Of a stretch of 64,000 nt of DNA, positions 1 to 7,383 are shown piece by piece. The DNA comes from Aureimonas sp. AU4 (lineage in GTDB: Bacteria > Pseudomonadota > Alphaproteobacteria > Rhizobiales > Rhizobiaceae): positions 25,046 to 89,045 of the forward strand of contig NZ_BBWK01000001.1 in NCBI RefSeq assembly GCF_001463765.1. The letters are read 5' to 3'. The first letter of the stretch is position 1. Each line of letters opens with the position of its first letter. The position numbers and the translations under genes are program-made. The notes under the pieces are model-generated. The model was not told the DNA's origin, did not search any database, and saw nothing but the letters and a program-made list of their open reading frames with translations.

Positions 1-975
1 AAGACGACGGTGGCGCAGTTCCTAGATCGCTGGTTGACGCACGAGAAGGCCAGCGTCGCGCCGAAGACGCACGAGCGCTACACCGAGATCGCCCGCAAGA
101 ACATCATGCCGCTGATCGGCTCGACGACGCTGGCGAAGCTGAAGGTCGAGGCGATCGATGCGGCCTGGACGAAGGCACTGGCGAGCGGCCGACGGAACGG
201 GAAGGGCGGTCTCTCGCCCCGCACCGTCCACCATATGCGCCGCGTCCTGATCAAGGCGCTCAACCAGGCCGTGGTCTGGGAGATGATCCCGAAGAACCCG
301 GCAACGCTCTCCAAGCCGCCGAAGGTCGAACGGAAGGCGATGTCGGCCTACGGGTCCGACACGACCGCGCAGCTCCTTGAGGCCGTGCGCGGAACGCGGA
401 TCTATGTGCCGGTGCTGCTGGCCGTCATGTGCGGCCTGCGCCGCGGCGAGGTGGTGGCGCTGCGCTGGAAGGACGTCGAGCTGGGCGACAACCAGCGGCG
501 CCTGTCGGTGGTGGCGACGGCCGAGCAGACGAAGACGGGTGTCCGCCAGAAGGAGACGAAGACGGGCAGGGGGCGCGTGGTGGATCTCAGCGCCAGTATG
601 ACGGCCGAGCTATTGCGGCATCGGGCCGCGCAAGCGGAGGAGCAGCTGCGCCTCGGCGTGCGCGTGACGCCCGACAGCTTCGTGGTCGCTCAGGTGGACG
701 GCCAGCCGCTCCAGCCGAACTCACTGACGCACGAGTGGGTGCGGATCCTGGCGAAGTCCGATCTGCCCCGCATCCGCTTCCACGACCTTCGGCATAGCCA
801 CGCGACGCAGATGCTTGCGGCTGGCGTCCACCCGAAGGTCGCTCAGGAACGGCTCGGCCATTCGACGATCGCGATCACGCTCGACATCTACAGCCACGTC
901 ATGCCGGGCATGGGCGCCAGCGCAGCCGAGTTGGTTGACGCTGCGGTCCGGCAGGCGGTAAAGCCGAAGGCGTAG
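1..975 (+). CDS. Tyrosine recombinase / phage-type integrase (5' end outside window)
   Basis: Site-specific recombinase of the lambda-integrase family, which cuts and rejoins DNA through a tyrosine to move an integrative element. The frame is open from base 1, so the N-terminus probably lies outside the window; a GTG at 10 is the first start inside it. Counting from that GTG, an N-terminal SAM-like core-binding domain covers about residues 1-90 and the catalytic domain about 115-310. The catalytic set is visible: Arg144 in GLRRGE, the H258-x-x-R261 box (HDLRH), His284 in LGHS and the nucleophile Tyr294. It reads toward a tRNA-Ser gene 80 bp away. No excisionase or cargo is visible here, so whether the element is intact cannot be judged. 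The family call is firm; the target site is not known. Confidence 0.9.
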   Translation, partial: KTTVAQFLDRWLTHEKASVAPKTHERYTEIARKNIMPLIGSTTLAKLKVEAIDAAWTKALASGRRNGKGGLSPRTVHHMRRVLIKALNQAVVWEMIPKNPATLSKPPKVERKAMSAYGSDTTAQLLEAVRGTRIYVPVLLAVMCGLRRGEVVALRWKDVELGDNQRRLSVVATAEQTKTGVRQKETKTGRGRVVDLSASMTAELLRHRAAQAEEQLRLGVRVTPDSFVVAQVDGQPLQPNSLTHEWVRILAKSDLPRIRFHDLRHSHATQMLAAGVHPKVAQERLGHSTIAITLDIYSHVMPGMGASAAELVDAAVRQAVKPKA

Positions 976-980
976 AGCCG

Positions 981-1001
981 TTCGGTAGCAATTCGGTAGC
1001 A
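981..1001 (+). repeat. Tandem direct repeat just after the integrase
   Basis: The 10-mer TTCGGTAGCA occurs at 981-990 and again at 992-1001, separated by one base, only 5 bp after the integrase stop codon. Short direct repeats near an integrase can be arm-type binding sites or part of an attachment site. No partner copy is visible elsewhere in the window, so the role is inferred only from position. Confidence 0.5.
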
Positions 1002-1055
1002 GCGGACCAAATGAAGAGCGCTGCGAAGCCAGATTTGCCAACGATTACAAGGCTT

Positions 1056-1145
1056 GGATGGGTGGCCGAGTGGTTTAAGGCAGCGGTCTTGAAAACCGCC
1101 GTGCGGGGAACCGTACCGTGAGTTCGAATCTCACCCCATCCGCCA
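1056..1145 (+). tRNA. tRNA-Ser (anticodon TGA)
   Basis: A 90-nt class II tRNA. The acceptor stem GGATGGG (1056-1062) pairs with CCCATCC (1135-1141), followed by discriminator G and an encoded CCA (1143-1145). The anticodon stem GCGGT (1083-1087) pairs with ACCGC (1095-1099), enclosing the loop CTTGAAA with anticodon TGA at 1090-1092. The long variable arm and the GTTCGAATC T-loop are typical of tRNA-Ser. It decodes UCA and probably other UCN codons. The integrase gene lies on its 5' side. Confidence 0.97.
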
Positions 1146-1419
1146 ACGCTCCTTCGTTGCCAACAGTGCTCTGTCACCAGGTGATCTCGACAAACTCTCG
1201 AGTTCGTGAAGGTTTTGATCGTACGTTGCGGTGAGGGGGGACGCAGGTTGGTATTGGCATTCCGTCTTGACTATACCGGAAGCGAGGGCCGTCCCAGAGC
1301 TTGAACACCGCTAACCCAACACCTTTGGCATTTGCGCTACATCAACGCCGCGGCGTTCCGGCGCCTCTTACTGAACGACATGGTGATCGCATTCCTGTCG
1401 TGAGGTCAGCGAGGTCGCT
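1146..1419. other. Intergenic stretch after tRNA-Ser, no gene seen
   Basis: About 270 bp between the tRNA and the candidate small lipoprotein gene. I see no reading frame with a convincing ribosome binding site and no strong stem-loop with a T-tract. It may hold the promoter of the small gene or degraded element DNA. Confidence 0.4.
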
Positions 1420-1569
1420 ATGCGCCGCCGGTTGGTTTTCAGTCTGTTGGTTGCCGTCGTAAATTTGTCCGGATGTGTCACGCCGCACTGTTACCCGCTC
1501 AGTCATCGTGCATGCGGACCCGCCGATCCGGTCCGGAAAATGAGCGGGCTATCAGGACCGTCGCTGTGA
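1420..1569 (+). CDS. Candidate small lipoprotein (49 aa), function unknown
   Basis: A 49-codon frame begins with ATG at 1420, preceded by GAGG (1411-1414) at a 5-nt spacing. The product has a textbook lipoprotein signal: a basic start (MRRR), a hydrophobic stretch at about residues 5-16, then the lipobox LSGC with Cys19 as the lipidation site. The mature part is only about 30 residues and has further cysteines at 24 and 32. I do not recognise the family. Its position between a tRNA and a metabolic gene, next to an integrase, would suit either a small envelope lipoprotein or a remnant. The signal, start and length are seen in the sequence; that it is expressed is inference. Confidence 0.5.
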   Translation: MRRRLVFSLLVAVVNLSGCVTPHCYPLSHRACGPADPVRKMSGLSGPSL

Positions 1570-1721
1570 ATTGCGCTCAAGCGTGATTGCATCTGGAGAT
1601 CTGTCCCGCGCGGGCAAGCGGGCATCGACACAACGCGGTTCATTGCTGCTAGATAGGGCTTCGTCGCGATGCGGCGGTCCGCGTGTCGATGCCGCGGGAT
1701 AGGCGAGCGCGGAGGCTTCTC

Positions 1722-2771
1722 TTGGCATCGGGGCGATTGGGGCTGGCCGTCATTGGAACGGGTGTGATCGCACGTCGTTTCGCCGCGGATCTGCGATATT
1801 CCCGCTCGGCGGATATCGTCTCGGTCGGCGCTCGCGACCCGTTGAAGGCGAAGGGGTTCGCGGCTGCCATCGGTTCCGGCGTGACGGGCGCAGGGATCGA
1901 GGCCGCCATGGCCATGCCGCAGGTCGGCGCTGTCTATATCGCGACCGCAAATGCCGTTCATGTCGAACATGCCATGATGGCGATCAGGCTTGGAAAGTCA
2001 GTTCTTGTCGAGAAGCCACTCGCCGTCTCCCTCTCGGACGCCGAACGCCTGGTCGAAGTCGCACGGTCGGCTGGCGTCTTCATGATGGAGGCTATGTGGG
2101 CTCGCTTCACGCCCGGTCAGCGCCGGTTGAAGGAAATTGCCGACAGCGCCGATCTGGGTGCGACGCGGCGCCTTCACGCGGATATCGCGTATTTCGATCC
2201 GAACCGGAATGCTTCGCACGAGGCTGATGGAGCGTTGCTGGATCTCGGCATTTATCCGATTTCCATAGCGCTGCATCTCCTGGGGCCCGTGTCGGAAGTG
2301 CTAGCTGCCGGGCGCCGAAGCGCGAACGGCGTGATCGAGCGAGCCGAACTTGTTCTGCGGCATGGCGACGTCTTCTCCTGCCTTTCGGCCGCATGGGATG
2401 CAGACGGCATGAACCGACTTTCCCTGGTGGGAGCGGGCGGGACGGTCGAGGCGGCGGCACCACTCTTCTCACCGCCATTCCTTACGCTTCGTCGGGCAGA
2501 CCATCCCCGGCCGGCAAGCGAAGCGGCGGAGCCCGGGATTCAAATCGACCGGCAAGATAGGATCTCGCGGCTTCGCGCCGTCCGGGCGGTCGCGCACTGC
2601 GCCCGCGCCCGGCGCATCCCGACACTCTTCAAAGGCAGTGGATTGCAGTATCAGGTCGACCATATGGTCGAGTGCCTTCGCGACGGTCTCGCGGAAAGCC
2701 CGGTCATGCCATCGGCTGCGAGCCTGGCAGCGCTCGGTATCGTTGAGGCCGCCTCGCGCAAGATCGTCTAG
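1722..2771 (+). CDS. Gfo/Idh/MocA family oxidoreductase (dihydrodiol dehydrogenase-like)
   Basis: Predicted NAD(P)-dependent dehydrogenase of 349 residues acting on a sugar, polyol or related cyclic substrate. I place the start at TTG 1722, because GGAGG at 1711-1715 sits 6 nt upstream and the Rossmann motif GTGVIARRF follows within about 20 residues; ATG 1689 would add an Arg-rich tail without such a site. The EKPLAVS motif, which contains the conserved Lys of the family, lies near residue 92. The C-terminal alpha/beta domain has a MEAMWARF... DLGIYPI pattern like dihydrodiol dehydrogenase relatives. The gene converges on another member of the family and the two stop codons overlap (TAG at 2769-2771 against CTA at 2768-2770). 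The substrate cannot be predicted. Confidence 0.85.
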   Translation: MASGRLGLAVIGTGVIARRFAADLRYSRSADIVSVGARDPLKAKGFAAAIGSGVTGAGIEAAMAMPQVGAVYIATANAVHVEHAMMAIRLGKSVLVEKPLAVSLSDAERLVEVARSAGVFMMEAMWARFTPGQRRLKEIADSADLGATRRLHADIAYFDPNRNASHEADGALLDLGIYPISIALHLLGPVSEVLAAGRRSANGVIERAELVLRHGDVFSCLSAAWDADGMNRLSLVGAGGTVEAAAPLFSPPFLTLRRADHPRPASEAAEPGIQIDRQDRISRLRAVRAVAHCARARRIPTLFKGSGLQYQVDHMVECLRDGLAESPVMPSAASLAALGIVEAASRKIV

Positions 2772-3928
2772 TCTAGCAGCGGCAGGGACGAGAAGCTGCT
2801 GCGTGGCTTGTAGGGTGAGGGGAACCGGCCTGCGTCCTGGGCGACCAGTGCGAGCTCGGTAATGTGGAGTGCGAAATCCGCCGGCATCGGAAGGTCGCGC
2901 CCCTGTTTCAGAGCTCGCGCTGTTGCCGCGGGACCGCGCGAGAAATCCATCCGCGAAGGGAAGCCTGGCGTGATCGCAGCACTTGGACGCAGCGCAAGCC
3001 GCTCGCCCAGCCAATGACGACCAGGAAGATATCGCTCAAGGCGGCCGATCGCTTGCGGAAGCTTCGGGATCCGCGAGCGTGGCCGTCCTTCCGCATCCCG
3101 TAGCCAAACGCCGGAACGATAGTTCCATCCATCCGTAACCGTCATCGTACCTTCCGTGCCCACGACATGGAGCGAACGGTCCCGCGGGGCAGCCAAGCCG
3201 CAGGTCAGGCGCGCAACGACGCCGCCGCCGAAGCGAAGGCATGTGACGGAAAAGTCGCCGGCCCAACCACCCGGCGGAGAGGGAAGGTTCTTTTCATCGA
3301 ACAGCCGTGCCGAAAAGGCCGTCACTTCGGTCGCGGGGCCGAAGAAGGCACAAAGCCAAGTGAGGTAGTACCCAGCGTGCTCGAGCGTGCAACCGACGGC
3401 GAACTCATCGTGCGCCGGCCAGGGCGCACCCGAGGGAGAATGCCAATCGCGGAAGTGCTCGCGGAAGACCATCGAGTCCTCCATCTCCGCATAGGCGAGG
3501 CGTACTTGGCCCAGGCGTCCGTCGCGAATGGCCTGGCCGGCGGCGAGGGCGGCTTCGCCGAGGATCGAGCAAGGTGCAGCCGTGATGGCAAGCCCGCGCG
3601 CGTGTGCGATGCGAACGAGATCCTCCCCGTCCTCCACGCTCATCGCCAACGGCTTTTCGGAGTAGACATGTTTGCCGCTTTCCAGCGCGGCTTTCGAGAC
3701 GTCGTAATGGCTGCCGGGGTTGGTGAGGTTGAGAACCATCTCGACCTCCGGATCTTCCAGAAGGGCCGCCAGGCTAGGATAGACTGGAACCTTGTGGAAA
3801 GACGCGAACACTTTCATTCGCTCGGATCGTCGGTCGTACACTCCGGCGAGCGCGAGGTCGGGATGATTGCGCAGGGTCAGCATGTAGTAGTCGGCAACAT
3901 AACCGCAGCCGACGATGGCGATCTTCAT
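2768..3928 (-). CDS. Gfo/Idh/MocA family oxidoreductase
   Basis: A second predicted NAD(P)-dependent dehydrogenase, 386 residues. The N-terminal Rossmann fold starts at once with MKIAIVGCGYVADYY, and the catalytic-lysine motif SEKPLAMS lies near residue 95. The C-terminal domain carries substrate-binding and oligomerisation residues, including an EHAGYYLTWL helix. It is clearly diverged from its convergent neighbour, so the pair is not a recent duplication. There are no transporter or regulator genes beside it that would identify a substrate; myo-inositol, glucose-fructose or sugar-nucleotide chemistry are all possible. The ATG at 3928 places the Rossmann fold correctly. Confidence 0.87.
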   Translation of the reverse strand: MKIAIVGCGYVADYYMLTLRNHPDLALAGVYDRRSERMKVFASFHKVPVYPSLAALLEDPEVEMVLNLTNPGSHYDVSKAALESGKHVYSEKPLAMSVEDGEDLVRIAHARGLAITAAPCSILGEAALAAGQAIRDGRLGQVRLAYAEMEDSMVFREHFRDWHSPSGAPWPAHDEFAVGCTLEHAGYYLTWLCAFFGPATEVTAFSARLFDEKNLPSPPGGWAGDFSVTCLRFGGGVVARLTCGLAAPRDRSLHVVGTEGTMTVTDGWNYRSGVWLRDAEGRPRSRIPKLPQAIGRLERYLPGRHWLGERLALRPSAAITPGFPSRMDFSRGPAATARALKQGRDLPMPADFALHITELALVAQDAGRFPSPYKPRSSFSSLPLLD

Positions 3929-4244
3929 GCTGAGTTCCGTATCTGCAGATATTTCCTGTCATCCTAACGTTCGATGATGAAGGATTGCCGAAGAGCCGCG
4001 TATACGCATTGAGTGTCGCCGCTGCGATGTTCTGCGTCGTGACGAGGTCTCCCGGTCTACACGATGCCCGATATGCGAAATTATTTGTGGAAAAACTAGC
4101 CGCGCTCTCCGACACGCCGGCAGGACATGCTCGTGTCGCTTGCTTTTGATTCACATGTTGTCAACGATCATGGGCGAGGGATGGGTTTCGACGTTCGCGG
4201 CTGCGAACCGTGAAGCCGGGGTAAGACCAATCATGGGGGTACGG
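3929..4244. other. Divergent intergenic region, promoters expected
   Basis: About 315 bp between the start of the minus-strand oxidoreductase and the chosen start of rlpA. It must carry promoters in both directions, but I find no pair of boxes convincing enough to place, no tRNA and no strong hairpin. In-frame starts upstream of the chosen rlpA start (TTG 4140, ATG 4155, 4170, 4233) fall inside it. Confidence 0.4.
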
Positions 4245-5402
4245 ATGTGGCTGATCGCGGGATCACGTCGCCGTTGGGTTGCCCGCACGGCACTGATCGC
4301 GCTGAGCGCCACGGTTCTGGCGGGATGCCAGTCCCGGTCCCAGTCGTCTTCGACGCATGGCGATTTGGCGCCCGAGGACGATGCACCAATCTTCAGCTCA
4401 TCCATCTTCGGCGTGAAGGCAAGTCCGCGTGTAACCCGTTTGAAGCGTGTGCCGAAGGGCGGGGGCCGTGATCAGACTGGCCAGCCGTACAAGGTTCGCG
4501 GCAAATGGTATTATCCAAAGGAAGAGCCCGGCTACGTCAAGACGGGTGAGGCGTCCTGGTACGGGTCGAACTTCCACGGTCGGCTGACGGCCAACGGTGA
4601 AATCTACGACATGTACCACCTGTCGGCGGCGCACCCGACCTTTCCGCTTCCATCCTACGCTCGCGTCACGAACCGCAAGACCGGTGCGTCAGTGATGGTC
4701 CGAGTGAACGATCGCGGGCCCTACATGCATGACCGCGTCATGGATGTTTCGTCGAAGGCGGCCGAAATGCTTGGCTTCCAACGTGACGGTATCGCGGATG
4801 TGAAGGTTGAGTATGTCGGAAGGGCCCCCCTCGAGGGTGACGACACGAAGCTTCTGATGGCATCGTACCGCCCAGGTGATGCTCGGCCGATCGATGACGG
4901 TCTGCCAACCGGCGTGATGATTGCCTCGAATCGTCCCGCAAACCCTGCGCCCTTGCTCACGGCTGCGGCCTTCTCTCCCCCGAAGCCGGCCGTCGCGCGT
5001 TCGACGGCACCCCGTCGCGGAGACGCGATGTCGGTCGAAGACCTGATCAAGGCTTACGATGCTCCCGCCGGCGGCGCGATGGCGCCGATACCGACATCTC
5101 GCGGGCTGGCTCTGTCCTACGCTCCGCAAACCCCGACCCGAGGGGCGAAGGCCGCGCTCGGCACCCTACTGAACGACACGGTAGCGCTCTCGAATGCCGG
5201 TTCGGAGCGCATTGAGGTCGGAGTGATCGACCGCAACCTGCGCGAAAAAATCTCCGTTCTCGCAATGACGGCCGGCCTTGAGTTGTCCGACGAGGGTGAT
5301 GGTGCTGTCGCGATCGCGCTTCCGCCTGGCTCGAATGGCGACGACCTGCTGGCCCATGTGTGGAAGGCCGGCGCACGCGAAGCCTTCATCCCGCGCGATT
5401 GA
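4245..5402 (+). CDS. rlpA: RlpA-like septal/cell-wall lipoprotein with double-psi beta-barrel domain
   Basis: RlpA proteins are outer-membrane lipoproteins that act on denuded glycan strands of peptidoglycan during division. The start at ATG 4245 follows GGGGG (4235-4239) and gives a lipoprotein signal: Arg-rich n-region, hydrophobic core, lipobox LAGC with Cys28. ATG 4233 is an alternative. The double-psi beta-barrel spans about residues 100-193, with the family patterns GEASWYG, GRLTANGE and VRVNDRGPY. A Pro/Ala-rich linker follows, then about 70 C-terminal residues shaped like a SPOR-type domain but not clearly matching it. dac follows 83 bp downstream on the same strand, so cell-wall genes are grouped here. 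Confidence 0.88.
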   Translation: MWLIAGSRRRWVARTALIALSATVLAGCQSRSQSSSTHGDLAPEDDAPIFSSSIFGVKASPRVTRLKRVPKGGGRDQTGQPYKVRGKWYYPKEEPGYVKTGEASWYGSNFHGRLTANGEIYDMYHLSAAHPTFPLPSYARVTNRKTGASVMVRVNDRGPYMHDRVMDVSSKAAEMLGFQRDGIADVKVEYVGRAPLEGDDTKLLMASYRPGDARPIDDGLPTGVMIASNRPANPAPLLTAAAFSPPKPAVARSTAPRRGDAMSVEDLIKAYDAPAGGAMAPIPTSRGLALSYAPQTPTRGAKAALGTLLNDTVALSNAGSERIEVGVIDRNLREKISVLAMTAGLELSDEGDGAVAIALPPGSNGDDLLAHVWKAGAREAFIPRD

Positions 5403-5485
5403 TCTGCATTTCGTTTGGAGCATATGGCGCCGATGCGCGCGATGACCGTTTCTGATAGGCTCGGTCAACGACGATCGGTAAGCAC

Positions 5486-6691
5486 ATGGACGCCAGGCGA
5501 ATGAAGCGGGTTCGAAGACGTCGGTGGATCGGCGCGACGCTTGCCGCCGCTTGCGGAGTGTGTGCACCTACATATTCGCTGGCCCAGGAACCCAAGCCCT
5601 TCGCATTCGAGACACCGGCCACCACAGCCTACGTCATCGATGCTGAAACGCGCACGGTCCTCTACGAAAAAGCACCCGACGATCGCTTCGAGCCGGCCTC
5701 GCTCGCGAAGATCATGACGGTGGAAACCGTCCTTGATGCGATGCAGAAGGGCGAGGCGACCGCAGAAACGCCCTATCCTGTCTCGGATCATGCCTGGCGC
5801 ACGGGTGGTGCGCCGTCCCGGACCGCCACCATGTTCGCGGCGGTGCGGTCGTCCATTCCGGTCGAGGCTCTTCTGCGGGGCGTCATGGTCCAGGGCGCCA
5901 ACGACGCCTCGATCATCCTCGGAGAGGGGCTCGCTGGAACCGAAAGCGCCTTCGCGCTGCGTATGAACCAGCGAGCGGGCGAGTTAGGTCTCCGCAACAG
6001 TCACTTTGTGAACCCGACCGGACTACCGGCGGAAGGGCAATACACGACCGCACGCGATATTGGCCTGCTCTCGTCGCATGTGCGGCAAGCTTACCCGTCC
6101 TGGTATCTGTTCTATGCCCAGCCTGAATTCGAGTGGAACAAAGTGCGCCAGCGCAACCGCAATCCGCTGCTGCGCGGCAACATCGGCGTGACAGGGCTCG
6201 CTACAGGCTTCGCAGAAGGGCAGGGCTATTCGATCTCAGCGCTGATGGAGACCGACGGCCGGGCGACGGTCGCCGTGCTCGGAGGATTCTCAAGCGATTC
6301 CGTGCGCACGAAAGAGACGGAACGTCTTCTCGTCTGGGCGCGCGACAATTTCGAGAAGCGCACGCTGTTCGCGCAAGCGGCTGCGGCGGGATACGCCTCG
6401 GTCTACGGTGGCCTGGAGACATCCGTTCCGCTCGTCCTGAAGCAGGATCTCGTCGCCTATGTTCCGAAGGGGCGGGCGGATCTCGTCCGGGCGGAGATAC
6501 GCTACGACGCCCCCTTGCACGCGCCGATCGAGAAGGACGAGCGCATCGGCAGTCTGCAGGTCACGGTAGATGGGAAACCTGTGCTCGATGCTGATCTCTT
6601 CGCGGGCGCGGCGGTCCATGAGGGTAGCTTCTCGTCACGTGCGATCGGTGCAGCGCAGGAACTCGCGTTCGGATGGATTCGCCGATTGTGA
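5486..6691 (+). CDS. D-alanyl-D-alanine carboxypeptidase family protein (PBP5-like) with altered catalytic motifs
   Basis: A 401-residue protein of the S11 peptidase / low-molecular-mass penicillin-binding protein family, which trims the terminal D-Ala of peptidoglycan stem peptides in the periplasm. A signal peptide (very basic start, hydrophobic core, cut near residue 34) precedes the domain. The nucleophile motif S72-L-A-K75 is intact. The second motif, usually SxN (SGN), reads G137-A-N139. The third, usually KTG, reads A239-T-G241 within VTGLATGF. Flanking blocks (NPTGLP, the GGF beta strand, LLVWA) align well with the family, so the changes are real. Catalysis may be weak or lost. It may act as a binding or structural protein, or this may be a subfamily feature. 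tmk starts inside its end (19-nt overlap). Confidence 0.85.
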   Translation: MDARRMKRVRRRRWIGATLAAACGVCAPTYSLAQEPKPFAFETPATTAYVIDAETRTVLYEKAPDDRFEPASLAKIMTVETVLDAMQKGEATAETPYPVSDHAWRTGGAPSRTATMFAAVRSSIPVEALLRGVMVQGANDASIILGEGLAGTESAFALRMNQRAGELGLRNSHFVNPTGLPAEGQYTTARDIGLLSSHVRQAYPSWYLFYAQPEFEWNKVRQRNRNPLLRGNIGVTGLATGFAEGQGYSISALMETDGRATVAVLGGFSSDSVRTKETERLLVWARDNFEKRTLFAQAAAAGYASVYGGLETSVPLVLKQDLVAYVPKGRADLVRAEIRYDAPLHAPIEKDERIGSLQVTVDGKPVLDADLFAGAAVHEGSFSSRAIGAAQELAFGWIRRL

Positions 6692-7383
6692 TTAATGAAG
6701 AACAGGGTTCGGCCGAGTCCCGCGGTTGGTTCGTTACGTTCGAGGGCGGCGAGGGCGCTGGCAAGACGACGCAGATCGCGCGTCTTGCCAGGACACTGCG
6801 TAGTCGAGGGTGCGACGTCGTATCGACCCGGGAGCCGGGCGGTACGCCTGGTGCCGACGCGATCCGTTCGCTCGTCTTGTCGGGTGCCGCGGAGGACCTT
6901 GGAACGGAAACCGAGGCCATTCTCTTTGCAGCAGCCCGCCTTGATCACATCGCGCTCGTCATTCGGCCGGCGCTTGAGCGTGGCGCGATCGTGCTGTGCG
7001 ACCGTTTTCACGACTCGACCCGTGTCTACCAGGGGCTCGCCACCGGGTCGGACCAGGAGTTCCTGAAGATCGTCGAAGACGCCGTGCTGGAAGACATTCG
7101 GCCGTCGCTGACGCTCATGCTCGATCTTCCAGCTGAAATCGGTCTCGCGCGTGCCAGCGCGAGGCGCCAGAATGCGGCTCTTCCCGACCGGTTCGAGAAG
7201 GAGACCCTTGCGCTGCACGAGGCTCGGCGCCAGGGTTTTCTCACGATAGCCCGCAGCGAACCAGACCGCTGCGTGGTGATCGACGCGTTGCAGGAGGAGG
7301 ATGCGGTGGCGCGTTCGGTTCTCGATGCTTTCGACCTTCGGTTGCCCGGTTGCGCGAGGAAGGGCGCCGACGCGACGTCATGA
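6673..7383 (+). CDS. tmk: Thymidylate kinase
   Basis: Phosphorylates dTMP to dTDP with ATP, an essential step of dTTP synthesis in the cytoplasm. The 236-residue protein has the P-loop FEGGEGAGKTTQ near residue 18, the DR(F/Y)/H motif in DRFHDSTRVYQG around residue 115, the TREPGGTPGAD substrate loop, and a lid segment near residues 155-175. About 15 residues precede the usual kinase start, so a slightly later start is possible. It overlaps the upstream carboxypeptidase gene by 19 nt and shares an ATGA overlap with holB, so translation of the three is probably coupled. Confidence 0.96.
   Translation: MDSPIVINEEQGSAESRGWFVTFEGGEGAGKTTQIARLARTLRSRGCDVVSTREPGGTPGADAIRSLVLSGAAEDLGTETEAILFAAARLDHIALVIRPALERGAIVLCDRFHDSTRVYQGLATGSDQEFLKIVEDAVLEDIRPSLTLMLDLPAEIGLARASARRQNAALPDRFEKETLALHEARRQGFLTIARSEPDRCVVIDALQEEDAVARSVLDAFDLRLPGCARKGADATS

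Noticed and set aside
1035..1148. Short GCCAACG repeats on both sides of tRNA-Ser as an attachment core
   Set aside because: Seven bases are too few, and the flanks do not match.
1503..1970. 155-codon minus-strand frame between the tRNA region and the first oxidoreductase
   Set aside because: It covers the start of the oxidoreductase in antisense and has no ribosome site or recognisable domain; the plus-strand lipoprotein frame has better support.
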